Below are positions 35,801-43,033 of a DNA stretch of 64,000 bases, piece by piece (within the stretch, counting starts at the first letter, position 1; each line of letters starts with the position of its first letter). Source of the DNA: Onthophagus taurus (lineage: Eukaryota > Arthropoda > Insecta > Coleoptera > Scarabaeidae); assembly GCF_036711975.1 (NCBI RefSeq), contig NC_091968.1, positions 248,001 through 312,000 on the forward strand. The letters are read 5' to 3'. The notes below the pieces were generated by a model. The model was not told where the DNA came from. It did no database searches and was given only the letters and a program-made list of their open reading frames with translations. Both the position numbers and the translations under genes were made by a program.

Positions 35801-38800
35801 ATATTTTGCTAAAATTTTATTCCAAAGGCCTTTACCGAGTGTATTTTGATAGCGTTTTAATTCTGTCTGATTCTGTCACAAAGTTTCAAAATGTTTGACT
35901 TCTTGGGACCCAAAGGGTCCAAAGGGTCTATAGAGTAAAATTGTTGTTAAAAAATAACTGTGAAGTTAGTACTTAAAAAAATGTTAAATAGTTGTCAAAA
36001 AATAACTAAAACCGGTATTTATGAGTTTCTTTGATTAAATAATCTAGCAGGATCAACAGATCAAAGGTGGTCCATTGGGATAACTTTAACCGTGCTGCAC
36101 GGTTATAACAACATATTTTAAAACATAAATAAGTTCTAAAATCATTAATTCAAAATATAGTCTAATTTAAGCTTTCATAACCTTTTAAAATGTTGTTTCT
36201 AATTTACTAAATTATTAGGTAACGATTTGGCACGTGTTTTACGATGGGGTTCCGGTTACACGGGCGGCGAAGACCCCCTCAATTTGTTGCGGGACGTGAT
36301 CGATGCGGAGGAGATCCGTTTGGACCGGTGGACGGTCGTCTTTCATCCAGAAGACAAACAGGACGACAACGTCAAGCAAGTGAACTCGACCGGTAAGAAG
36401 AGGCAAAAACTGTCCAAATTGAAAGTGACCAATGAGCAAATTAGAAAAACAGGTCAATCATATGTGTTTAATTGGATGTTGTTTTGCTGTAACTTTTACT
36501 ATAGATAAAAGAAAAAATGATAAGGACAAGATTTTTGTCGAAGTAAAAAGTTAAGCTTTTCGTTTTTCTTTTCTTTTATTTGATTTATTTTTCTTCATTT
36601 TTTTAAATTTTTAGTTACGTTTTTTTGTTGGTCTTTTTTATTTATAAGCAGTCTACTTTTTCTGAAAGCTGTGTATGTAGCCACTTTTTAAATGTTTTTA
36701 CATCTTTCTCTGTCTCTCTTTCTTTCATTATTTTATTAATTTGTTATAAATTTAAATTTAACAATTTTTTTAGCTCTCAACTAAACTTTACTGATTTGTT
36801 TATTAAAAAAGGTAAGGTAAGAAATTGATTTCAATTTACTTTAAATCATTCGTTAATCATCAATTATTAATTTCGTCTTTTCGTTAATTAGTTTCAACCT
36901 TTTTTGTGTATTAATATATTTTTGTATCGTTTCTGTGTAAAACGGCAAAACAACATTTTCTCAATCTAACATTGATTTAAATCAAAACTAAAAGAGAAAC
37001 ACTTAAAAATTTATGAAGCAAAATTATTTTGAGCTTTCTAAAAAAGTAGGTTACTTCTCCATCTAAATAAAACCTAACCTTAAAATATTATAAATAAAAA
37101 ATCCTCATTTTCCATTTTAGCATTGATTACTCATTAATTAATTAATATTATCGTTATTTTTCTTGTTTCTTACTTTAGTCGTTGCAAGTTCAGCTGCTGG
37201 CGAAGATAACTCACAAATTTTTGTTATGAATAACTATTTCGGAATCGGAATTGACGCCGATCTGTGTCTCGATTTTCACAACGCGCGCGAAGAGAATCCC
37301 AATAAGTTCAACAGCCGCATTCACAATAAAAGCGTCTACGTTAAAATGGGGCTAAGAAAAATGGTTGGGCCGAAAATTTGCAAGGATTTACACAAAGAGG
37401 TTCGTTTGGAAGTCGATGGAAAATTGGTGGAGTTACCGCAAGTTGAAGGAATTATCATTTTAAACATTTTAAGGTACCCATAAAAAAGTTTAAATCAACT
37501 TTTACTTTATTTACTTGTTTTTAGTTGGGGTTCTGGTGCCAATCCTTGGGGTCCAGAAAAAGAAGACCAATTCTCAAAGCCCAATCATTGGGACGGAATG
37601 TTGGAGGTCGTTGGAGTTACTGGTGTTGTTCATTTAGGACAGATTCAGTCTGGAATGAGATCGGCGATGAGAATTGCACAAGTAAATAATAAAAAATTGA
37701 TTAATTCAAAACAAAATTAATAAATTTACAGGGTGGTCATATAAAAATACATCTTCATTCGGATATTCCAGTCCAGGTAGATGGAGAACCATGGGTGCAG
37801 AGTCCATGTGATGTCGTTGTTTTAAAATCCGCGTTAAAGGTACACTTTGAAAAAAAAAGGAATCTTAGTAAAAATCAATTTATTAAAACGGAACACCCTT
37901 CCCTCTGCAAACTATTCCCATACCATCTCAATCTTTCTGACTTTATTACTTTTACCATGTCTGGCTGGTTATATAGTTCTTCCAGTTCTTTATTAGTCCT
38001 CTATACAGGGTGTCTCAGCGAGACCGGTCATTAGACGTTTTTGGGGTTCTAGCCAAACAAAAAATTTGAGAATGCAGACTTAAGTATTATCAATTACGTT
38101 CTCTTCACCTACTCTATTTTTTTAAATGGAACACCCTGTATAATTTTACATATTTGGATTTATCTGTTTTGAAGGTTTATAAATAACTTTACTTTTTGCA
38201 ATTTGAACCAGCAATTCTCGAGTTATTCGAATTTTTCTAGAAAAATTTGCTCCAGCGGACATTTGTTCAAAAAATCATAGAACACTCAATTTTTGAGATA
38301 TCAATTTAGGATTCAGAACATGCTTAAACAACATGATGGAGTATATTTTGGTGCCGAGAACGGCTGTCTAGATCGTTTGGTCACTTTACTGTGATACGTT
38401 AACTTTTCGAAATTTGGAAGCACCATAACTTAATTTTTTTAAATGGCACCCCCCATATTTTATTACTTAATCGTCTTCGGCGTCTCATTTTACATCTTTT
38501 ATATTGTCCTATGCCTAACATTAATAGTTTGAGAAATAATTAGGGTTTTTTGAAAAATGCTCACATGTCATATCGATATTAACCTAGTGTGCCATGGAAA
38601 ACAAATGTTTAATAACTTATTGATAAACGTCAAAGTCTAATTTAGGTTGTTTGATGCTTGTGAGTCTAAAACCAGTTGAAATGGATATTAATAACGTAAA
38701 TAATGTTTATACAAATGAAGAAATCCATAATTTATTTTTGTGCATGAAAAGTGCGACAAAATGAATGTTTAATGAAAATTATCCACATTTATCTCCGATG

Positions 38801-41800
38801 ACAAAAGGTAAATTTAGAGGAATAGAAGCAAATTTTTTGCATTTTGGACGAAATAATCACGTGTTAAACTGACCAAAAAATGTAGTAGATAATGCAACGG
38901 AAGAGGTGAATACCTTGGCTTATTTCGAGCCCAGTCCCAACACCTCAATTCGAGCTGCCAAAGAAGATCTGGGAATCATACTACGAACTTTGTCGCTCTT
39001 TTCATGCAAAAAAAATAAATTAAGAATTTCTTGATTTGTGTAAATATTACTTTCGTTATTGTTATCGATTTTAACTCGTTTCAGTACTAAGGGACATAAC
39101 AAATAATTATTAGCTCACATGCATCAAGTGACGTAAACAAGTGAGTCTTTGACAAGAACTCATTGAGAAGGCTTGTTTTTCATGGCACACTAGGCTAAAT
39201 ATCCATATGATATGTGTGCATTTTTCAAAAAACTCTAATTATCTCCCAAACTATTAATATTAGGTGGGGGTCATATGGGATATAAAAGATGTAGAATGAG
39301 ACACCGAAGACGACTAAAAAATAAAATATGGGGGGTGCCGTTTAAAAAAATGAAGTTATGGTACTTCCAAATTTTGAAAAGTTAACGTGCCATAGTAAAG
39401 TGATCAAACGTTCTAGACCGCAGTTCTCGGCATCAAAACATATTCCATCATGTTGCTTAAGCATGTTCTCAATCCTAAATTGATGAAGTTGGTGGCGACT
39501 TCCGGTATAACCGGAAGTGCAAGAAATCTGAAAATATTTTAGACGAAGAGATCGTAATTGATAATACTTAAGTCTGAATTCTCAAATTTTTATTTTCGCC
39601 AGAACCCCAGAAACGTCTAATGACCGGTCTCGCTGAGACACCTGTATATATATAAACTGACCGGCAAAAAAAACCGGCCACTATAAATTTGCCACAACTT
39701 CAAAGCTGGCTTTCTCGCGAACCGCGCATTCGATTTTGATGATTCTTTTTTTGATGGAAAGGTTGATTCTTCTATAATAATCCTGCAATAGAAATTTTCG
39801 TTCAGATTTTAATTTGAGCATATACGGGGTGAGAAAAATGAGAAAAACTTTTATTCTCGAAATTTGTAACACCCTGTGGGGTGCAGCTGCTACAGCAGAG
39901 GGCATTACCTGGAATCAAACAGTAGCCCAATCTTTTCTGAGCATTTTCTTTTTTTATTTACTCTATTATCTATGTTACTAACGAAGATGCAGCATTTTAA
40001 AGCGATCGCCTGTGAAAACAAGATGAGTGACAATAGTAGCTGATGACCGTTTTATTGTTCTAAGCAATCGTAGAACGACAGCTGCATAAGCTCAGCATCG
40101 TCTTCAAATGGTGCGTGTTGTTGATGTCAGTGAGAGAACCATTCGCTGAAAACTTGCTAGAACTGGTCTGGCTGCAAGAAGGCTGCCAAAGGGCCGAGGC
40201 TGCTTCTTAGATATCGACGTGCGCGTCTTCAATCTGCGCGCTTACATATGAATTGGGAGATCGAGCAATAGAGGAATGAGTAGTGCAATGGAGGTCCTTT
40301 TTACGGATGAGTAGTGGTTTTGTCTACTATCACCCGATAGTCAGGAGCGAATATGAAGACGTTGAAATGAAAGATTTGTGGACTATACAATTATGAAACT
40401 CGAAAGTTGCGATGATGGTTCTGTGATGGTGTGGCCGGGAATTTCCAAAGAGCTAATACAGAATTTTAATCATTGTTAAAAGTGGCGCCTTAAATCACTG
40501 ACCTTGAAAACTAAAACTGGGCACCCGAAACAGTTTTTCAGAAGCACTTACATTTTCTTAGAATTACAGAATTGCGTACGTCCTTCATTATTGTAAACAT
40601 CTGTTCTCAGTTCTAATATGCAGTAAAAACAAGGACACATAAACAAGAAAACAAATTTAATTTAATGTAATAATTAATAATAACACGAAAATTAATAACG
40701 TGTGTGCCCCCCACGAGCCAAAATAACGTCATGTAGTCGACGCGGCATCGAACTGATTAGGTTTGTAATTGATTTCTGAGGAATTGCGGTAAACTCTTCT
40801 TCAAGAGCAATTCGTAACTCCTGAAGGTTGTCCGGTAGAACAGGACGACGACGAATGCGTCTCTGAAGTTGATCCCAAAGATGTTCGATAGGGTTAAGGT
40901 CCGGGCTGCACGCTGTCCACTCCATCCGTTCAATACCCACCTCATCAAGATATTCGCTAACCACACGTGCTACGTGCGGTCGCGCATTGTCATGCATTAG
41001 CATGAATCCGTCACCAATAAAATGGGAATAGGGCACGACAGCTTCTTGCAGAATATCTTGGATATAACGGTGGGCATTTAGCGTGCCATTTTCAACAAAG
41101 ATGAGCGCTGTATGCGCTTCCATCGAAATACCCGCCCATACCATGACCGAACCTCTATGGAAAGGTACTCTTTCCGAAATTGTGCAGGTCGCAAACCTTT
41201 CATTACGACGTCTCCACACTCGTTCTCGACCATCAGGAGACCGGAGACATAATCGGGACTCGTCAGTGAAGAGCACTACAAATGGAACAATGGGGTAAAT
41301 TGTTCCATTTCCCAATTCGTATGTAGGCGCCCAAATTGAAGACGTGCTCGCCGATATCTCTGGAGCAGCCGCTGTCTTTTGGCAGGTCTTCTTGCAGTTA
41401 GATCACTTTCAGCAAGTCTTCGACGAATGGTTCTTTCACTTACGTCAATCCCACGCACCATTTGAAGACGATGCCGAGTTTCTATAGCAGTCGTTCTACG
41501 ATTCCTCAGAGTGTTTAGCACAATAAATCGATCATCAACTGCTGTTTTCACTCGTCTTCTACCGGAACCTTGCCGCCTAGTAAAATTTCCTGTTTCCACA
41601 TATCGGTTCCAGGCATCCTGAACTGTTGTTCGGCGTATACCCAACGTATGGGCAACGTACCGCTGACTTTTGCCATCTTCAATTAAACTAATAATACGCA
41701 CAACATCAGTTATTGACAACGGCATCTTTGACAACTGTCAATTTACTATTCGAAACAACTGACATACGCTACTTAGCGCGCCACCTTAGATTTTGTATGC

Positions 41801-43033
41801 TTGTTTGTCTTGTTTTCACAGGCGTTCGCTTTAAAACACTGCATCTTCGTTAGTAACAGAGATAATAGAGTGAATAAAAAAACAAAATGTTCAGAAAAGA
41901 TTGGGTTACCGTTTGATTACAGTTAACACCCTCTGCTGTAGCATCTGCACTCCACAGGGTATTACAAATTTCGAGAAAAAATGCTTTTCTCATTCTTGCA
42001 CCCTGTATATGCTCAAATTAATATCCGAATAAAAATTTCTATCGCAGAATTATTACAGAAGAATCAACCTTTCGATCAAAAAAGGAATCATCAAAATCGA
42101 ATGAGTGGTTCGCGAGAAACCCAGCTTTGAAATTATGGCAAAATTTTAGTGGCCGGTTTTTTTTGCCGGTCAGTTTATATATAGGGTGGTTCAGCATATA
42201 TAAATTGATTTTGCTGAGTCTTTTCAAATATGCATGCAAAAATCTTATCATAGGTGTTGTTTTTGTTTGATCACAAAATAATATTGGCTATAATAATGCC
42301 CACGCGAATACGGGTCACATATTTAAAAAATAAATAAATATAACCACCGTCCGTCCACCCTCCCCCAAAAAAAGTTCGATCCGCGACAAAAAAAAAACAT
42401 TAAACATTTATTTATTTTTATTGCTTTTTGTTTGATTTAATTTAATTTTTTTGATTCCCCTAGATGTTCGCGTTAAATATCAAATTAAGAAATTTGTATG
42501 TTTCTTTTTTGTTTAAGTTCATTTATTTAGTGTTTTTTTTATAAAAACGAGTTGTATTGTTGCGCAGGCGACGATGCTGAAGAAAAATAAATTCAAACGG
42601 AGACCGACCGAACCGAACATTATTTCGACAAACGGGGAGGGGGGCAGAGGAATCACCGGTGATGCGGATTAGCATCCGTGTCCCACATTCGCCATTTGTT
42701 ACACTTTATAGGACTTTATTTTTTTTTAAACACTCATCCAAATATTAAATTTAAATTTTTATAATCTTGTATTTTCGTTTTTGATTTATAACTTGTTTTT
42801 TTGGGGCCCCCTTCCCCAACAACAACAATTCGATGAATTCATCATCACCATTTGGTCAACTATCAACTTTAACAAAAAATGCAAATTAGGCGACGATGTT
42901 GAAGAAAATGAAAGGAAAAATGAAGAGGCGCAACACCGAACCGACTATGTTGGTTTCGCCGGGGACGCAATTAGCACCGTTGCCCCAAAACGATGGGGAA
43001 TCACCCACAGATTTAAATAACACGACGTTTTAA
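14688..43033 (+). CDS. DGKQ-like: Diacylglycerol kinase theta, full gene with alternative last exons
   Basis: The enzyme phosphorylates diacylglycerol to phosphatidic acid at membranes, ending diacylglycerol signalling. Eleven shared coding exons join in frame: 14688-14874, 19514-19593, 19653-19755, 19804-20024, 20086-20242, 21024-21414, 27121-27986, 36219-36452, 37179-37473, 37525-37681 and 37732-37839. The last is followed by 42568-42672 (967 residues in total) or 42890-43033 (980 residues), close to the family's usual size of about 940. Three Cys/His C1 domains come first, as in theta and unlike other DGK types. A Ras-association-like region and the split catalytic domain follow, with the nucleotide-binding GGDGT in exon 7 and GTGNDLAR across the exon 7/8 junction. 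The three cysteine-rich domains plus RA region identify the theta class. All junctions have GT-AG borders and matching phases, with no stop or frameshift. Introns 6, 7 and 11 are filled with transposons. Confidence 0.95.
16437..16790 (+). promoter_or_regulatory. GC-rich block with a cAMP-response-element palindrome, candidate alternative promoter or first exon
   Basis: A short GC-rich island stands inside AT-rich intron 1. It contains TGACGTCA, the full CRE palindrome, at about 16540. It ends in a pyrimidine-rich stretch and TATAAGTAAG, where AAGTAAG could serve as a splice donor (about 16777). An ATG within it opens only a 24-residue frame. A role as an alternative promoter of DGK theta is an inference from position and composition. 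Confidence 0.35.
17455..18830 (-). pseudogene. I-clade-like non-LTR retrotransposon, 5'-truncated, with RNase H domain
   Basis: Reading from 18830 down to 17455, the order is a remnant of the reverse transcriptase active site (YADDN near 18800), a segment typical of the region after the RT ([13 protein letters not shown]), an RNase H-like domain beginning WYTDASKT with a later [10 protein letters not shown], and a C-terminal Cys/His motif ([17 protein letters not shown]). An RNase H domain after the RT places it in the I/LOA group. The 3' end is TAA-type repeats near 17455-17475. Frameshifts and stops separate the pieces. The last 80 bases recur as a tiny separate insertion at 32073-32158. 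Confidence 0.75.
19514..20242 (+). CDS. DGKQ-like: DGK theta exons 2-5 (C1 domains 1-3)
   Basis: Four exons lie close together: 19514-19593 (phase 1 in, 0 out), 19653-19755 (phase 1 out), 19804-20024 (phase 0 out) and 20086-20242 (phase 1 out). They complete C1 domain 1 (CNFVVHDRC), all of C1 domain 2 ([17 protein letters not shown] to CQDFAVADC) and the long third C1 domain (HHWREGN to IPQNC). The proline/isoleucine-rich linker [20 protein letters not shown] follows, a conserved region of DGK theta. The last exon could also end at CAA/GTAAG (20217), giving a shorter form, but the phase then fails to fit exon 6. Confidence 0.92.
20647..20750 (+). other. Candidate cassette exon in DGK theta intron 5
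   Basis: A 104-base block of higher GC content is preceded by a pyrimidine tract and CAAG acceptor (20643-20646) and followed by GAG/GTATTT. Entered from exon 5 it is open throughout (35 codons), but it leaves in phase 0, so exon 6 would be read in the wrong frame and stop early. It may be a poison exon or chance. No homology is recognised. Confidence 0.3.
21024..21414 (+). CDS. DGKQ-like: DGK theta exon 6 (Ras-association-like region, first part)
   Basis: Acceptor TTTTTAG precedes 21024. The exon encodes a charged linker (about residues 251-295 of the protein) and then [13 protein letters not shown] and [19 protein letters not shown], a ubiquitin-like Ras-association fold seen in DGK theta proteins. 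It ends with AGATTTAA at 21414, donor GTAAGT, phase 2. The next 16 bases lead straight into transposon M1. Confidence 0.9.
21904..23352. mobile_element. Tc1-type fold-back element, deleted copy A
   Basis: The ends are AACTGACCGGC and GCCGGTCAGTT, flanked by TA (21902-21903, 23353-23354). Arms of about 400 bp are inverted repeats of each other. The copy matches the element at 39655-42175 in reverse but lacks its main transposase, having a deletion near 22340. It keeps a decayed transposase segment at about 22560-22990 on the minus strand. It lies inside M1. Confidence 0.85.
23356..24135 (-). pseudogene. M1 mariner-like transposase remnant (DUF4817 type)
   Basis: Two pieces in different frames: 24135-23848 encodes the N-terminal helix-turn-helix ([20 protein letters not shown] through PHVRTFSRL), and 23712-23356 encodes part of the DDE domain ([12 protein letters not shown], then [17 protein letters not shown], holding the second catalytic Asp). 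The first catalytic Asp region between them and the third acidic motif are lost. The sequence after FGNSW departs from the family pattern. The same break occurs in the copy at the left window edge, so this defect is older than the individual insertions. Confidence 0.8.
24163..26459 (-). mobile_element. Complete Tigger/pogo element with TA target site
   Basis: Terminal repeats CAGTCAACGCCCGCTTAACG (24163) and, mirrored, CAGTGAGCGCTCACTTAACG (ending 26459) are flanked by TA on both sides. CGTACG-rich repeats continue inward. It is 2297 bp long with one intact transposase gene on the minus strand, so this copy could be recent or still active. It is inserted within M1. Confidence 0.93.
24412..26079 (-). 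CDS. Tigger (pogo superfamily) transposase, intact
   Basis: The ATG at 26079 ([18 protein letters not shown]) is preferred over the further 86 upstream codons because the family starts near its basic N-terminus and the upstream codons overlap the terminal repeat region. The protein has 555 residues. In order it has a pipsqueak/CENP-B-type helix-turn-helix ([20 protein letters not shown], then [11 protein letters not shown]), a second CENP-B helix-turn-helix ending [17 protein letters not shown], and a DDE_1 domain with [23 protein letters not shown] and [10 protein letters not shown] as the three acidic sites. An acidic C-terminal tail follows. It would bind the element's ends and move it by cut-and-paste at TA. 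No stops or frameshifts are seen. Confidence 0.93.
   Translation of the reverse strand: MNKRKGDREIEQGSKRRKTITFTEKLKIIEMAEKGEKLAEIGRRLGYSRSTVNTILKSKECLKCYVKDGVNLQQTSGTRIRSNVMEEMEGILKVWLDSQLHRNIPLSLSAIQQKAKEIYSELRKKMDENATDTFNASWGWFRRFKIRANLIKVKLTGEAASADSNAASEFIATLKAIVHDGNYSPHQIFNVDETGLFWKKMPSNTYITKDEKRMPGYKAAKDRLTLLLGGNAAGDFKLKPMLVYHSENPRALKGVSKSSMPVIWKSNRKAWVTKSVFEDWYRNNFIPQVKDYCSKNNSAFKALLLLDNAPGHPITLNELCPNIKVIFLPPNTTSLIQPMDQTVIAAFKKYYLRATMVSMIKAIDDNKELTVKSYWKDYNIHNGIKNISASSDEVKETTMKRAWKKMCPQFVYDEETNVENLQNEVVEGVIEIGTRLGLEINEEDIEELIESHDEELSIEDLMELQKTDNVETNDDDAVEDLPKENVLNLETLSEILNKMENLADVIENVDPNMERSSNVVGILRDAFTCYKTMYIEKKKTGLRQLTLKQFLTKKT
27121..27986 (+). CDS. DGKQ-like: DGK theta exon 7 (RA-like region and first half of kinase domain)
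   Basis: At 866 bases this is the largest exon. Acceptor CATTAG is followed by [18 protein letters not shown] second RA-like fold ([18 protein letters not shown]) precedes a segment with [18 protein letters not shown], and then the kinase domain opens with [14 protein letters not shown]. The ATP-binding loop is [14 protein letters not shown]. The exon ends in the middle of PLGTGND (phase 1) with donor GTAAGT. The reading frame is intact. Confidence 0.95.
28058..31062. repeat. Satellite array, 363-bp unit, eight full copies plus a partial ninth
   Basis: The landmark TTGATGATATTTCCACAAGA starts at 28058, 28421, 28784, 29147 and every 363 bases to 30962. Copies are almost identical over most of their length. 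Each unit is itself made of two related halves of about 180 bases: each half contains GAATTTT...AAAATTGCAA and CTCAAAAACTAAAAGTGAT or its variant TTCAAAAACTAAAAGTGAT. This is therefore a dimeric (higher-order) satellite. The ninth copy ends near 31062, just before the Copia 5' repeat. Confidence 0.97.
32073..32158 (-). mobile_element. Tiny 3'-end insertion of the I-clade-like retrotransposon
   Basis: About 80 bases match the 3' end of the element at 17455-17540, including GCTGCCGGGCTGAGGAGAGC and the TAA-type tail. It interrupts the Copia element between protease and GAG-pre-integrase regions. It is an extreme 5' truncation, as target-primed reverse transcription can leave. Confidence 0.75.
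32847..34037. mobile_element. hAT element with 8-bp target duplication
   Basis: Ends CAGTGTTG and CATCACTG (CAGTGATG reversed) are typical hAT termini. GTTATTAT is duplicated exactly at 32839-32846 and 34038-34045. Subterminal repeats of TAAATACCCG type (GGGTATTTACCC and variants) crowd both ends. Its cargo is a piece of an RTE-like retrotransposon rather than a hAT transposase. Confidence 0.88.
33190..33790 (+). pseudogene. RTE-like non-LTR reverse transcriptase fragment
   Basis: [20 protein letters not shown] near 33240 is the reverse transcriptase active-site region (YADD changed to YADN). It is followed, across stops, by [10 protein letters not shown] and a C-terminal part with [17 protein letters not shown], a pattern of RTE-type elements. 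It lies wholly inside the hAT element at 32847-34037. Confidence 0.7.
34673..35930. mobile_element. piggyBac-like-ended repeat element in the Copia 3' LTR
   Basis: The left border reads TTAACCCTTTG (34671-34681) and the right border ends ...CCAAAGGG. CCCTTTG ends next to TTAA are typical of piggyBac-type non-autonomous elements, although TTAA is not seen on the right. A palindrome GGTACTTTAAAGTACC lies just inside. The centre is a tandem array described separately. The insert splits the Copia 3' long terminal repeat. Confidence 0.5.
34920..35800. repeat. Tandem array, about 189-bp unit, 4 to 5 copies
   Basis: The landmark GAGCTTTAATTTAAAATAAG begins at 35121, 35310 and 35499, with variants at about 34942 and 35688. 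The spacing is 189 bases for the last four. CCAATCCAACCCAACAATTA recurs in each unit. The array lies inside the piggyBac-like-ended element. Confidence 0.9.
36219..37839 (+). CDS. DGKQ-like: DGK theta exons 8-11 (second half of kinase domain)
   Basis: Exon 8 (36219-36452) opens [16 protein letters not shown], completing the catalytic GTGNDLAR motif. Exon 9 (37179-37473) starts the accessory domain with [19 protein letters not shown]. Exon 10 (37525-37681) encodes [15 protein letters not shown] and [13 protein letters not shown]. Exon 11 (37732-37839, exactly 36 codons) encodes [20 protein letters not shown] and ends SALK at a phase-0 donor GTACAC. All borders are GT-AG and the phases fit. Confidence 0.94.
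38006..39644. mobile_element. Fold-back element C in DGK theta intron 11
   Basis: CAGGGTGTCTCAGCGAGACC (38006) is mirrored by GGTCTCGCTGAGACACCTG (39644), with TA on both sides. Inverted arms extend for more than 600 bp each. Near the centre, the plus strand encodes [20 protein letters not shown] (about 38685) and the minus strand a diverged copy, [20 protein letters not shown] (about 39060). Both arms thus carry the start of a mariner-like transposase. Confidence 0.85.
40045..40260 (+). pseudogene. Inverted second transposase fragment in element B
   Basis: The plus strand encodes, with stops, [22 protein letters not shown] and a further segment matching the middle of the minus-strand transposase of the same element ([14 protein letters not shown] through LTARRPAKR). 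It lies in the opposite arm. The same segment is kept in copy A. Confidence 0.8.
40692..41734 (-). pseudogene. Tc1 transposase (DD34E), one frameshift
   Basis: The N-terminal part (41734 to about 41300) encodes [20 protein letters not shown] and a paired helix-turn-helix ([20 protein letters not shown]) with a GSGRRR hook. The C-terminal part (about 41280-40692) encodes the DDE domain: [17 protein letters not shown] and [14 protein letters not shown], with 34 residues between the second Asp and the Glu. The two parts are in different frames; the break lies at 41280-41310, where a small inverted repeat (GGAACAAT/ATTGTTCC) sits. Apart from that the gene is intact. Confidence 0.9.
42568..42672 (+). 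CDS. DGKQ-like: DGK theta alternative last exon 12a
   Basis: After acceptor TTGCGCAG, 35 codons begin [17 protein letters not shown] and end at TAG (42670). Joined in phase 0 to exon 11 it completes a 967-residue protein. It shares ATMLKK and KRRxTEP with exon 12b, so the two exons are duplicates of one ancestral last exon. Confidence 0.85.
   Translation, partial: ATMLKKNKFKRRPTEPNIISTNGEGGRGITGDAD
42890..43033 (+). CDS. DGKQ-like: DGK theta alternative last exon 12b
   Basis: After acceptor CAAATTAG, 48 codons begin [19 protein letters not shown] and end in a Pro/Gln/Asp-rich tail before TAA (43031). It also joins exon 11 in phase 0. Because 12a carries its own stop, 12a and 12b cannot both be read in one protein; they give two C-termini. 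Confidence 0.85.
   Translation, partial: ATMLKKMKGKMKRRNTEPTMLVSPGTQLAPLPQNDGESPTDLNNTTF

Larger units (their letters stand above)
31085..36060 (+). mobile_element. Degenerate Ty1/Copia retrotransposon with multiple insertions
   Basis: A gag start ([16 protein letters not shown] near 31338), a zinc knuckle ([15 protein letters not shown] near 31870, last Cys changed to Tyr), a protease DSGAS near 32005, a GAG-pre-integrase segment ([13 protein letters not shown] near 32164), integrase remnants ([20 protein letters not shown] near 32438) and RNase H pieces ([14 protein letters not shown] near 32600, resuming at 34390) appear in Copia order. The reverse transcriptase is deleted near 32580. The repeat TCTATAGAGTAAAATTGTTG occurs at about 31187 and 35927, which identifies the two long terminal repeats. 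Stops occur in all genes. Exact ends of the terminal repeats were not fixed. Confidence 0.82.
27987..36218 (+). other. DGK theta intron 7, satellite plus nested retroelements
   Basis: The 8.2-kb intron splits the kinase glycine-rich motif GTGND between exons 7 and 8. It holds a satellite array (28058-31062), then a Copia element (about 31085-36060) into which a non-LTR fragment, a fold-back element with a hAT inside it, and a piggyBac-like repeat element were inserted. Very little of it looks like unique host sequence. Confidence 0.85.
39655..42175. mobile_element. Tc1-type fold-back element, longer copy B
   Basis: AACTGACCGGC (39655) and GCCGGTCAGTT (42175) lie between TA duplications. The element equals copy A (21904-23352) in reverse, plus about 1.05 kb with a full-length transposase on the minus strand (40692-41734). 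A second, decayed transposase piece reads on the plus strand at about 40045-40260. The element starts 10 bases after the end of element C. Confidence 0.88.
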
